Assembly: GCF_030249855.1 (NCBI RefSeq)
Contig: NZ_JANURN010000007.1
Coordinates: forward strand, 1-64,000
Length of the DNA: 64,000 bases
Origin: Helicobacter_B zhangjianzhongii
GTDB taxonomy: Bacteria > Campylobacterota > Campylobacteria > Campylobacterales > Helicobacteraceae
Reading direction: 5' to 3'
Position numbers and translations under genes: made by a program. Shown piece by piece: positions 1 to 7,594 of this stretch; the stretch's first letter is position 1; each line of letters opens with the position of its first letter. Below the pieces are notes generated by a model. That model was not told the DNA's origin. It did not search any database and worked only from the letters and a program-made list of their open reading frames with translations.

Positions 1-412
1 AGCCTATATCCTTCTGTGCTGGCTGCTTACTTTTAATTGTGTCAATATCGCTTGGGTGTTTTTTAGAGCTGAAAATGTGCAAGGAGCAATCAACCTGCTT
101 AAAGGAATGTTTGGCGGAGAGGTGGTGCTACCCAAAAGCCTAGAATCTAGACTTGGGGTTTTGCGCGATTGGGGGGTGGATTTTAGCGTGCTGTGGATTG
201 AAAATGTCGTGAAATTTGAAAGCTCTATTTTTATGGCTATTTTCCTTGTCGCTGGCTTTGTTGTTACATTATTTTTACGCAATAGTTATGCCATCACCAC
301 AAATCTTACGATGAGATTCTACAACACCACGATTTGCGCACTTTTGCTCACTATTTCTTTGTTTTACATAGGTGGCAATGCGTATAGTGCGTTTTTATAC
401 TTTAATTTCTAG
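1..412 (+). CDS. MBOAT family O-acyltransferase, C-terminal fragment (partial, 5' end outside window)
   Basis: The reading frame is open from base 2 to the stop at 410-412, so the gene starts upstream of the window. The fragment begins with a hydrophobic stretch followed by NIAWVFFRAEN, typical of the C-terminal part of AlgI/PatA-type MBOAT membrane O-acyltransferases. Two more hydrophobic segments follow. Family members move acyl groups from the cytoplasm to periplasmic polysaccharide or peptidoglycan. The next gene starts 8 bases downstream and looks like an SGNH-type partner, the usual arrangement for two-part O-acetylation systems. The substrate cannot be told from this fragment. Confidence 0.8.
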   Translation, partial: AYILLCWLLTFNCVNIAWVFFRAENVQGAINLLKGMFGGEVVLPKSLESRLGVLRDWGVDFSVLWIENVVKFESSIFMAIFLVAGFVVTLFLRNSYAITTNLTMRFYNTTICALLLTISLFYIGGNAYSAFLYFNF

Positions 413-420
413 GAGTTTGT

Positions 421-1527
421 ATGTCGCATAGAGTCTTTGCTGCTTTAGTGTTTGTCCAGATGATCGTGTGTGCGGCGGCTCTTTTGTGCTTGCTGTATGT
501 GTATGATCCTTTGCAGCTCTATCACAAACCATATTTCCGCGATATAGCCTTCACAGATGATACACGAGTGCAAAACAAAGGCATCATCACACATTATGAC
601 TTTAGCCACTATATCCTAGGCTCTTGTATGCTGCAAAACAATCTAGCAAGTGAAGTTGAGCAAAATCTCGGTGGCAAGTGGGTCAATATTTCTATGGCGG
701 GAAGCTCCTTTGATACAAGGGCGGTGATTTTGCGCTATTTGCTAGAACATAAGCAGCCAAAGCATATTGTGTATTCTTTAGATGATTTTTCTCTCATATC
801 ACCAAGTCCTAGCAAGACAGACTCCTTTGACTATCTCTATGATGAAAATCCATACAATGATATAAAGATCTATATGAATAATAAGTTTCTTCTCTGTGCG
901 CTTAGCTTCTCTAGCGCGAAAATCTGCACAGGGGTAAAGGATCTTAATATGCTTCTGCCGTGGGCGTTGGTCGATGAAAGTGGGGTGACAGATCTCTTTG
1001 GCGGGTTTGATAATTGGATAGCACACGAAAATGATAGGGTGCAATCGATGATGGAGAGTCTAAGGAGCTTTGATTTTGCGCCTTTTGTAAAGATTGATAA
1101 TACCTCTAGCACTGATGCCAAAGAGACTAGAATCTATCTGCAAGTTTATCTGCTATCCTTTATCAAAGATCACCCAGATACGCATTTTTCTCTCATTATT
1201 CCGCCTTACTCACTTCTGCATTGGCGGATACACGGAGGCGATAAGCTTGCTAAATGGCAAGAGTCTATCACCTATCTTGTGCAAGCAACAGAGCATTTGC
1301 CCAATGTTAGTATTTATGGTTTTGATGATTTGCCTTATAGTGCGCAAATTGCCAACTATATGGACCCAGAGCATTATAATATCGATATGAATAGAATCTT
1401 TATCCAAGCCTTGCGCAATTCTACGCATATCATCAATCAAGCTAATCTCTCTGCTTATTTGCAAACAATGGAGAGCAAAATCGCGCACTATGATGTTACA
1501 CCCTTTGTCACTATGCTAAAACAATAG
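421..1527 (+). CDS. Membrane-anchored SGNH/AlgX-like protein, probable partner of the MBOAT acyltransferase
   Basis: 368 residues. One N-terminal membrane segment (about residues 5-27) acts as an anchor or uncleaved signal, leaving the rest in the periplasm. The body has GSCMLQN near residue 67, where SGNH hydrolases have their GDS-type block, and DPEHYN near residue 318, resembling the C-terminal Asp-x-x-His block. The nucleophile position would be Ser or Cys in GSC, so activity is uncertain. An AGGAG ribosome site lies just before the ATG and the gene follows the MBOAT gene by 8 bases, so the two are probably co-transcribed. By analogy with AlgI/AlgJ-X and PatA/PatB it may complete acetyl transfer to a cell-wall or surface glycan. 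Function is inferred. Confidence 0.55.
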   Translation: MSHRVFAALVFVQMIVCAAALLCLLYVYDPLQLYHKPYFRDIAFTDDTRVQNKGIITHYDFSHYILGSCMLQNNLASEVEQNLGGKWVNISMAGSSFDTRAVILRYLLEHKQPKHIVYSLDDFSLISPSPSKTDSFDYLYDENPYNDIKIYMNNKFLLCALSFSSAKICTGVKDLNMLLPWALVDESGVTDLFGGFDNWIAHENDRVQSMMESLRSFDFAPFVKIDNTSSTDAKETRIYLQVYLLSFIKDHPDTHFSLIIPPYSLLHWRIHGGDKLAKWQESITYLVQATEHLPNVSIYGFDDLPYSAQIANYMDPEHYNIDMNRIFIQALRNSTHIINQANLSAYLQTMESKIAHYDVTPFVTMLKQ

Positions 1528-1565
1528 TTTTGTAAAAATAGTTTTATAATGGAATAGAGATTGAC

Positions 1566-1571
1566 TATAAT
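1566..1571 (+). promoter_or_regulatory. Candidate -10 box upstream of dba-dsbI
   Basis: TATAAT lies about 30 bases before the dba start. A second TATAAT sits at 1545-1550. Neither has a clear -35 box, as is common in Helicobacter. Either could drive dba-dsbI. Confidence 0.45.
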
Positions 1572-1601
1572 TGTGCTTTATCTTTTTGTAAAGGATGTGG
1601 T

Positions 1602-1769
1602 ATGGAGTTTTTGGAGTTACTCTTGGTGCTTGTCGCAGTGGTGTTGCTCATCAAAAAGCCGCAAAAAGAGCAGCTTGCTTTTAGGCTTGTGATCGCTTCG
1701 TGGGCAATTATGGCGTTTATGTTTATTGGGCATAAATCCGGCGCATTTTTGACAATTATGAATCTTTAG
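1602..1769 (+). CDS. dba: Dba-like small membrane protein (disulfide bond accessory)
   Basis: 55 residues, starting MEFLELLLVL and ending TIMNL. Two hydrophobic stretches (about residues 3-17 and 29-42) are separated by a short charged turn, KKPQKEQ. AAAGGA precedes the ATG. The dsbI start follows the stop codon by 9 bases. In Campylobacter and Helicobacter a small protein of this size, Dba, is encoded directly before DsbI and is linked to its expression. Identification rests on size, membrane character and position, since the family has few diagnostic residues. Confidence 0.7.
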   Translation: MEFLELLLVLVAVVLLIKKPQKEQLAFRLVIASWAIMAFMFIGHKSGAFLTIMNL

Positions 1770-1778
1770 GAGGGTGTT

Positions 1779-3302
1779 ATGGAAGAAAAAGAAATTGTAA
1801 AAGCAAAAAATTTTTACACACTTATGTGCTGGGCGGGGTTTTTGATTATCCTGCTACCTGTGGGGATTGCAAATTTTGTCTTTGGGTATATGCTTGGTGA
1901 TAGTCCTTGCACGCTGTGCTGGGCGCAGAGAGAGTCGATGATTTTTATCGGTGTGATAGCCTTTTTTATCGTGCGCTATGGTATCAAGGGCAAATACATC
2001 GCTTGGCTGCTCATTATGGCGGCATTTGGCTTGTATCAAAGCTTTGCTCATTATGGCAATCACGCGCATAGGGATTTGGATCAAGGCTTTAGCTTGCAGG
2101 TATTTGGGGTGCATACATATTTCTGGGCAGAAGTGGTGTTCTGGGCGGTGGTTGTGCTGCTTGGAGTGATGTTCTATCTCGCACCTAGGTTTGGGGCATT
2201 TGAGCAAGAGATGGGAGAGCAGAAAGTCCGCAGGCTTGGAGGCTTTGCTATGGGGGCGTTTGTCATTAGTGCGGTGGTGATTGCTTCTAATGTCTTTCAA
2301 GCATTTGTTGCCACGGGAGTGCCACCATTTAGCGGGCAGAGCGATCCTGTGCGCTTCTCACTAAATCCAAAATATATCATTTGGTCAAGTGAAGGCACAA
2401 CAAAGATTTATAAAGATTTTTCTTTTTTGGGTAAGCGTGATGTCAAGGCACCTGATTATGCGTTTGCACCTAATGAAAAAAAGCTTGGCATTACATTTGA
2501 TAATGAGAGTGCAAACTCGCCATTTGCTCACATTGATAAAGTGCTACATATACAATCTATGCAAGAGCTGCCCATTACGCAGCCTTTAAACTCACTTGCA
2601 TATATCAATGGCGAGTTTGTCGGTAGCTCTAAATTTGAGGTGATGTTTATGGATAGTGCGTATCGCATTACAGATAGCTTTGAAATCGACCCATTTTTCT
2701 CTGCTACTATTGATCCAATCATCGGCGTGATCCCCTATCTCAACGGCAAATATATCCTTATGGGATCAAATAAAACTTATTTGCGATTTGGGAAAAATGA
2801 TAAAGCAGATGAAGCCTTGCAGTTTGCGGATTTTGTGCGCGGTGGCGATAGATTTGAAGGGCAGGGCGAGGGGCTTGGGCGAGGTAGGATTGATACTGTG
2901 CGCTCTAAGTTCCACCACACCGGAAGCATTACGACAGACTCTAGGTATTTCTATATGGCTACACTGCCTAATAATCTTGACAAAAAGAGCTTTGTCATCA
3001 GTAAATATGCCCTTAGCGATAGAATCCTATCTGGTGAATTTACACCAAAAGCACAGCTAAAGGACAATCGCAACCTAGGCGAGCTGTATGTTACTGCACT
3101 GGCAATGCATAATGGCAATATCTTTGCCCTTAGTAAAAATTACAATGTCATTGTAGAGATAAATCCCGTAAGCGAAGAGGTAGTGCGGGTGTTGGGCTTC
3201 CCTAGTGAGATTAGCAATGCTCGTGCTTTGATGGTGGATTCTGGAATGGTGAGTATCCTGTCTTATCACAATGGCAAAAATATCATCTATCGCTTGCAGT
3301 AG
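1779..3302 (+). CDS. dsbI: DsbI, DsbB-like thiol oxidoreductase with periplasmic beta-propeller-type domain
   Basis: 507 residues. The N-terminal 180 residues hold about five membrane helices and a DsbB-type active site, DSPCTLCWAQR, with Cys44 and Cys47 in the first periplasmic loop. The remaining 320 residues are a strand-rich periplasmic domain (VGSSKFEVMF, HHTGSITTDSRYF) consistent with the propeller domain of Campylobacterota DsbI. DsbI passes electrons from periplasmic thiols to quinone. The only other cysteine is Cys17 in the first helix, so the second cysteine pair of classical DsbB is missing. AGGAGGG precedes the ATG. Probably co-transcribed with dba. Confidence 0.88.
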   Translation: MEEKEIVKAKNFYTLMCWAGFLIILLPVGIANFVFGYMLGDSPCTLCWAQRESMIFIGVIAFFIVRYGIKGKYIAWLLIMAAFGLYQSFAHYGNHAHRDLDQGFSLQVFGVHTYFWAEVVFWAVVVLLGVMFYLAPRFGAFEQEMGEQKVRRLGGFAMGAFVISAVVIASNVFQAFVATGVPPFSGQSDPVRFSLNPKYIIWSSEGTTKIYKDFSFLGKRDVKAPDYAFAPNEKKLGITFDNESANSPFAHIDKVLHIQSMQELPITQPLNSLAYINGEFVGSSKFEVMFMDSAYRITDSFEIDPFFSATIDPIIGVIPYLNGKYILMGSNKTYLRFGKNDKADEALQFADFVRGGDRFEGQGEGLGRGRIDTVRSKFHHTGSITTDSRYFYMATLPNNLDKKSFVISKYALSDRILSGEFTPKAQLKDNRNLGELYVTALAMHNGNIFALSKNYNVIVEINPVSEEVVRVLGFPSEISNARALMVDSGMVSILSYHNGKNIIYRLQ

Positions 3303-3385
3303 ATCTAACTTGCCTATGCGTTGTGTTTAGGTGTGCTATGGCGCGCCTAGGTGGATTGTGTATTGTGGATAATGCTAATCTATGC

Positions 3386-3391
3386 TACAAT
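3386..3391 (+). promoter_or_regulatory. Candidate -10 box for the SurA-like/ftsA/ftsZ operon
   Basis: TACAAT occurs about 45 bases before the SurA-like gene in the short space after dsbI. The following three genes run in the same direction with gaps of 12-15 bases, so this could be the main promoter of the division operon. Confidence 0.35.
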
Positions 3392-3436
3392 CGCGCGTTT
3401 ATTGGAGATTTGGATATTTGTGTGTAGGATTTTTTG

Positions 3437-4924
3437 ATGATTGAATGGATGCAAAAGCATAAAAAATGGCTTGTGGTTACAATTTGGATTAGTGCGATAG
3501 CGTTTATTGGTGCCGGTGGCTTTGCTTGGGGGGTATATGATTATTCTTTATCTGGGAATTCTGTCGCTAAAGTGGGGCAGATAAGCATTAGCAAAGCAGA
3601 GTTTGCCCAAGCATATCAAAACGAATTTGATCGGCGCAATTATCAGCAAGGCGGCACGCTAGACGAAGCGCAAGCTAAGGAAATGGGGCTTGATGAGCAA
3701 GTGTTAAGAGGTCTTATCTCTAATGCGCTTATCCGCAACTACGCGTTAGATCTGGGCTTGCGTGTAAGTGATGAAGAGATCGCTAGAGAGATTAGCACGG
3801 GGAGAGAGTATGAAGCTTTGCGCACAGATGGGGTGTTTGATCTCAAGAAGTATGATCAGTTTATCGCTTCTAATGGGATAAGCAAGCAGTATTTTGAAGA
3901 GCAAGTGCAGCAGCAGCTTCTCACACAAAAGATCTTATCACTCATATTTCCGCAAATTATCACGCAAGCTCCGCTGCCTATAACGCCCCTTGAGCGAGAG
4001 TCTTTGAGCCTTGGTTTTGCACTGCAAGATGTTGTAGAGCTTAGTGTGATCAAGGGGGCTAGCATAGCCATTACGCCGACACAAGACCAGCTTAAAAGCT
4101 ATTGGGAAGAACATAAGGATAGCTACCAAACTCCAGCAAGCTATCAAGTCCAGATGATTGTCGTGCCGACAAAGGATCAAACATATCAAGATGATGAGCT
4201 ACAAAAATTCTATGAGCAAAATTACATTACTCAAGAGAGCAAGGAGATCCCAGAATCCATAAAAGATCAAGTGGTTTTAGCCTTTCAGCAGCAAAAGGCT
4301 CGTGTAGAGGCACTTAAAGAGTATTCTAAACTTCAAAAATCAGAGCAGACACACGCCAAAGTGCAGGTGATCACGCAAGATTCTACCGAGTATAGCCAAG
4401 AGATTCTTCAGGCACTAGAATCTAGCGCAAAAGGCACGACACTTAAGCCTATGCCTTTTGGCGATGATTTTATCACTTTAAAGATTGTGGAGAAAAATGC
4501 TCCAAAGTCTCGCGGCTTTGATGAGGTGCGCATACAAATCCAAGAAGAATACATTAAAAGCGAGAGGTTAAAGCAGCTTCATAAGCTAGCGACTGCTCGG
4601 CTTGAGACTTTTAATGGGCAGAAGATTATCGCGCGATTTCCTACGCAAGCAGAGATTTCTACACAGAGATATACGCTAGGTGGGCTTGATTTTTACACAT
4701 CTATGGGCTTGTTGCAGCATATCTTTGATAGCCACAAAAGCACAAATTATGCTATAATGGGCGAAAACGCATTTTTGTTTAGGATTGTTTCGCAGTCGGT
4801 GTCGCCTATGGATTCTAAAGATAGCTATATAGATGCTTTAGTCAATCAGGTGAAAATGGAGTTAATGACAAGGGTTGTGTTTGATTTCTTAGAGCAACGC
4901 TACAAGATAAAGAAGTTTATTTAG
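3437..4924 (+). CDS. SurA/PpiD-like periplasmic folding protein, N-terminally anchored
   Basis: 495 residues from ATG 3437 (an in-frame TTG sits directly before it). A short basic N-terminus (MQKHKKW) and one membrane helix (about residues 10-32) anchor it to the inner membrane, as in PpiD. The next region, about residues 35-175, matches the SurA N-terminal chaperone domain (VAKVGQISISKAEFAQAY, LISNALIRNYALDLGLRVSDEEI). A clear parvulin isomerase domain is not seen, so it may act as a chaperone only. The same gene sits directly before ftsA in H. pylori. The ftsA start is 15 bases downstream. Confidence 0.75.
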   Translation: MIEWMQKHKKWLVVTIWISAIAFIGAGGFAWGVYDYSLSGNSVAKVGQISISKAEFAQAYQNEFDRRNYQQGGTLDEAQAKEMGLDEQVLRGLISNALIRNYALDLGLRVSDEEIAREISTGREYEALRTDGVFDLKKYDQFIASNGISKQYFEEQVQQQLLTQKILSLIFPQIITQAPLPITPLERESLSLGFALQDVVELSVIKGASIAITPTQDQLKSYWEEHKDSYQTPASYQVQMIVVPTKDQTYQDDELQKFYEQNYITQESKEIPESIKDQVVLAFQQQKARVEALKEYSKLQKSEQTHAKVQVITQDSTEYSQEILQALESSAKGTTLKPMPFGDDFITLKIVEKNAPKSRGFDEVRIQIQEEYIKSERLKQLHKLATARLETFNGQKIIARFPTQAEISTQRYTLGGLDFYTSMGLLQHIFDSHKSTNYAIMGENAFLFRIVSQSVSPMDSKDSYIDALVNQVKMELMTRVVFDFLEQRYKIKKFI

Positions 4925-4939
4925 GGTTAGGAGGAAAGT

Positions 4940-6364
4940 TTGGATCAAACGATTTTGGGTATCGATATAGGCTCTAGCAAAATCTGTGTCGTGATTGCTA
5001 ATGTGGTTGATGGTGTGCCGCATATCATCGGTGTGGGCAGGTATCAATCGCAAGGGCTTACAAAGGGCGTGGTTACCAATATCGATAGTGCGAGCAAGGC
5101 TATTAAAGCTGCAGTCGCAGAGGCAAAGAGAGAGGCTAAGGGGGCGGAGTCTATAAACAAAGCGATTGTTTCTATATCTGGGGCATATACTAAAAGCAAG
5201 GCGAGCTCTGGAGTATATAATGTCCAAGGAGATGAAATTACCATTAGGGAGATAGGTCAGGCGTTGAATAATGCTGTTTATAATGCATCGGTCCCTGAGG
5301 ATTTTGATGTGATCCATGTGCTTCCCTATAAGTTTCGACTTGATGATCAGGATCATATAGAAGACCCTATGGGTATGGTGGGGCGTAGATTAGAGGTATT
5401 TACACATATTGTTACAGCCCAACGCTCAAGCTTAGAGAATCTGCGTAGGACGATCCAGCTTGCTGGTGTGGAGATACAAAATATCGTGCTTGCTTCGTAT
5501 GCTTCTTCGATTGCGGTGCTTAGTGATGATGAGAAGAATCTAGGCGTGGCGTGTATTGATATTGGCGGAAGCACTTGTGAGATTATGATCCACGATGGCA
5601 ATGCTATGCGATATAACACTTTTTTTGGTGTTGGATCGCATCATATTACAAAAGATCTGTCCCTAACGCTTAATACCAACCCTTCTGCTGCTGAAGAAGT
5701 GAAGATCCGCTATGGGGATTTGAGTATGGGGGGCGATGATGATTCTAGTCAGATGGATGAAAAGCTTATAGAAGTGCCATCATTTGGGGATAATGGCGTG
5801 CATTTTGTGAAATTACCTAAAGTGCAAGATGTGATTAGGGCGCGTGTTTTGGAGACTTTTAATGTGCTTGCCCGCTATATTGATCAAAGTGGGCTTAAAG
5901 ATAGGCTTGGTGCAGGGATTGTTCTAACAGGTGGAATGATGAATATGCAGGGTATCCGCGATATTGCGAAAATGTTTTTTCATAATATGCCTGTAAGGAT
6001 TTCAAAAACTATCGAGATGCCCGGGCTGTATGATGAGCTGCGAGATCCTTCGTATTCAACGGTGCTTGGGCTTGTATGGTATGGGGCAGGAAAATGCGCA
6101 AACTATGAACGAGACTCTATGCAGAAAATCTGCCATAAAGAGACAAAAAGCCAAGAAGCTTTGCCATCATTTTCGCACTCGCTCCCACATACGCCAAATC
6201 GAGATTATCAAAATATTTTAGATACAGATTTGTCAAATCTCAAGGAAGATCTCACACAAGGAGTAAGAAACCAGATGAGTGCATTAAGGGTGGATCATAA
6301 GAGCGAGTCTCCTCTTGACAAACTAAAGCAGATTTTCACAAAAACTGCAGAGAAATTATTTTAG
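4940..6364 (+). CDS. ftsA: Cell division protein FtsA
   Basis: 474 residues. Actin-like ATPase that ties FtsZ filaments to the membrane. The phosphate-1 motif ILGIDIGSSKICVV is at the N-terminus, phosphate-2 is ACIDIGGSTCEIMI near residue 205, and the adenosine motif GIVLTGGMMNMQGI near residue 330. The SHS2/1C region lies between the first two. The extreme C-terminus (LDKLKQIFTKTAEKLF) can form the amphipathic membrane-targeting helix. The start is TTG, supported by a strong AGGAGG five bases upstream and by alignment of IDIGSSK to the family start. ftsZ follows after 12 bases. Confidence 0.97.
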   Translation: MDQTILGIDIGSSKICVVIANVVDGVPHIIGVGRYQSQGLTKGVVTNIDSASKAIKAAVAEAKREAKGAESINKAIVSISGAYTKSKASSGVYNVQGDEITIREIGQALNNAVYNASVPEDFDVIHVLPYKFRLDDQDHIEDPMGMVGRRLEVFTHIVTAQRSSLENLRRTIQLAGVEIQNIVLASYASSIAVLSDDEKNLGVACIDIGGSTCEIMIHDGNAMRYNTFFGVGSHHITKDLSLTLNTNPSAAEEVKIRYGDLSMGGDDDSSQMDEKLIEVPSFGDNGVHFVKLPKVQDVIRARVLETFNVLARYIDQSGLKDRLGAGIVLTGGMMNMQGIRDIAKMFFHNMPVRISKTIEMPGLYDELRDPSYSTVLGLVWYGAGKCANYERDSMQKICHKETKSQEALPSFSHSLPHTPNRDYQNILDTDLSNLKEDLTQGVRNQMSALRVDHKSESPLDKLKQIFTKTAEKLF

Positions 6365-6376
6365 AAAGGAAATGCG

Positions 6377-7519
6377 ATGCAAGATACTCACATAGAAGTT
6401 CAAGAAATACGACAGGTAAAGGGAGCTAGGATTGTTGTGATTGGTGTTGGTGGTGGTGGCTCAAATATGGTAGCGCATCTTCACGCCAACAATCAGCACC
6501 AAGCTCTTACGCTTATTGTGGCAAATACTGACTATCAGCATCTTAGTGTGAGTCCCGTGCCAAATAAAATCCAGCTAGGCGAGCGACTCACAAGTGGCTT
6601 GGGTGCTGGGGCAGATGATGAAGTAGGCAAGAAAGCCGCACTAGAGAGTGCTGATGAGATTAAGCAGTATCTTAGTGGCGCGGATATGGTGATTGTATGT
6701 GTTGGTCTTGGTGGTGGGACAGGCACGGGGGCGGCTCCTGTGGTGGCGCAGATCGCTAAGGATTTGGGTGCATTGACTGTTGCTGTTGCGACTAAACCAT
6801 TTACTATGGAAGGTGGCAGGCGTGTAAAAACTGCGCAAAGAGGATTTGAGGAGCTTAATAAAATCACTGATTCTATCATCATTGTCCCAAATGATAAAGT
6901 TTTGTCTATTATTGGTAAAAACACTGGACTACGGGAGAGTTTTCGCCATATTGATGATGTGTTGGCTCGTGCGGCTAGGGGTATATCAAGTGTGATTTTA
7001 GAGTATGGTGCCGGTGATATAAATGTGGATTTTGCCGATTTGACTAAGGCTATGCAGCATAAGGGCTTGGCACTTATGGGTATAGGTGAAGGATCTGGAG
7101 AAAATGCTTGTATCGATGCCTTGCGCAATGCTGTGGAATCTCCACTTTTTGACAATCTCTCTATCAGTGGGGCTAAGGGCGTGGTGCTAAATTTTGAAAT
7201 GCATCCTGATTATCCTATGGTGCAAATAACAGAAGCATTGAATTATATCAGTGAAGTTGCTGACACTGATGATGGGGATATTATTTGGGGGACAAATACT
7301 AGCGAAAGCAATCCAATGGATTTTATGCGTGTAACAGTCATTGCCACAGGATTTGAGAAAAATATCATTACTCCAAATCAAGCGCAACAAGAGATCAAGC
7401 AGCCAGCCCCTAAGCCAAAGCAAGATTCTTTGATCGATATGGGTGAGCTTTTGCGCGCTAGTGGAGATGAAAATGTGGATTATGAGCAGCCAGCCATAAC
7501 TCGAGCCAAAAAAGATTAG
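6377..7519 (+). CDS. ftsZ: Cell division GTPase FtsZ
   Basis: 380 residues. Tubulin-like GTPase that forms the division ring. The nucleotide-binding G-box GGGTGTG is at residues 112-118, preceded by VIGVGGGGSNMV, and the T7/NxxxxDF loop (NVDFADLTKAM) carries the catalytic-loop aspartate. After the globular domain (to about residue 330) comes a short linker and a C-terminal peptide ending DYEQPAITRAKKD, the expected binding site for FtsA. An AGAAAGGA ribosome site precedes ATG 6377. A nearer ATG at 6372 is out of frame. The downstream neighbour cadA is convergent. Confidence 0.98.
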   Translation: MQDTHIEVQEIRQVKGARIVVIGVGGGGSNMVAHLHANNQHQALTLIVANTDYQHLSVSPVPNKIQLGERLTSGLGAGADDEVGKKAALESADEIKQYLSGADMVIVCVGLGGGTGTGAAPVVAQIAKDLGALTVAVATKPFTMEGGRRVKTAQRGFEELNKITDSIIIVPNDKVLSIIGKNTGLRESFRHIDDVLARAARGISSVILEYGAGDINVDFADLTKAMQHKGLALMGIGEGSGENACIDALRNAVESPLFDNLSISGAKGVVLNFEMHPDYPMVQITEALNYISEVADTDDGDIIWGTNTSESNPMDFMRVTVIATGFEKNIITPNQAQQEIKQPAPKPKQDSLIDMGELLRASGDENVDYEQPAITRAKKD

Positions 7520-7572
7520 AAAAAGACTAGCGCAAGATAACTGCCTAAAAGCTTTGATTCTTCACTAGATTT

Positions 7573-7594
7573 CCGCTAGATCTCACTCTAGTGG
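7573..7594. terminator. Possible bidirectional terminator between ftsZ and cadA
   Basis: An 8-bp stem (CCGCTAGA / TCTAGTGG, one G-U pair) with a 6-base loop lies between the convergent ftsZ and cadA genes and covers the cadA stop codon. The T-tract is poor on both sides, so this is a weak call. Confidence 0.35.

Noticed and set aside
1854..2300. 148-codon frame antisense to dsbI
   Set aside because: Composition is that of the complement of a membrane protein gene, with no start signal.
6535..7155. 206-codon open frame antisense to ftsZ
   Set aside because: It is a shadow of the highly conserved ftsZ frame. No ribosome site or family match.
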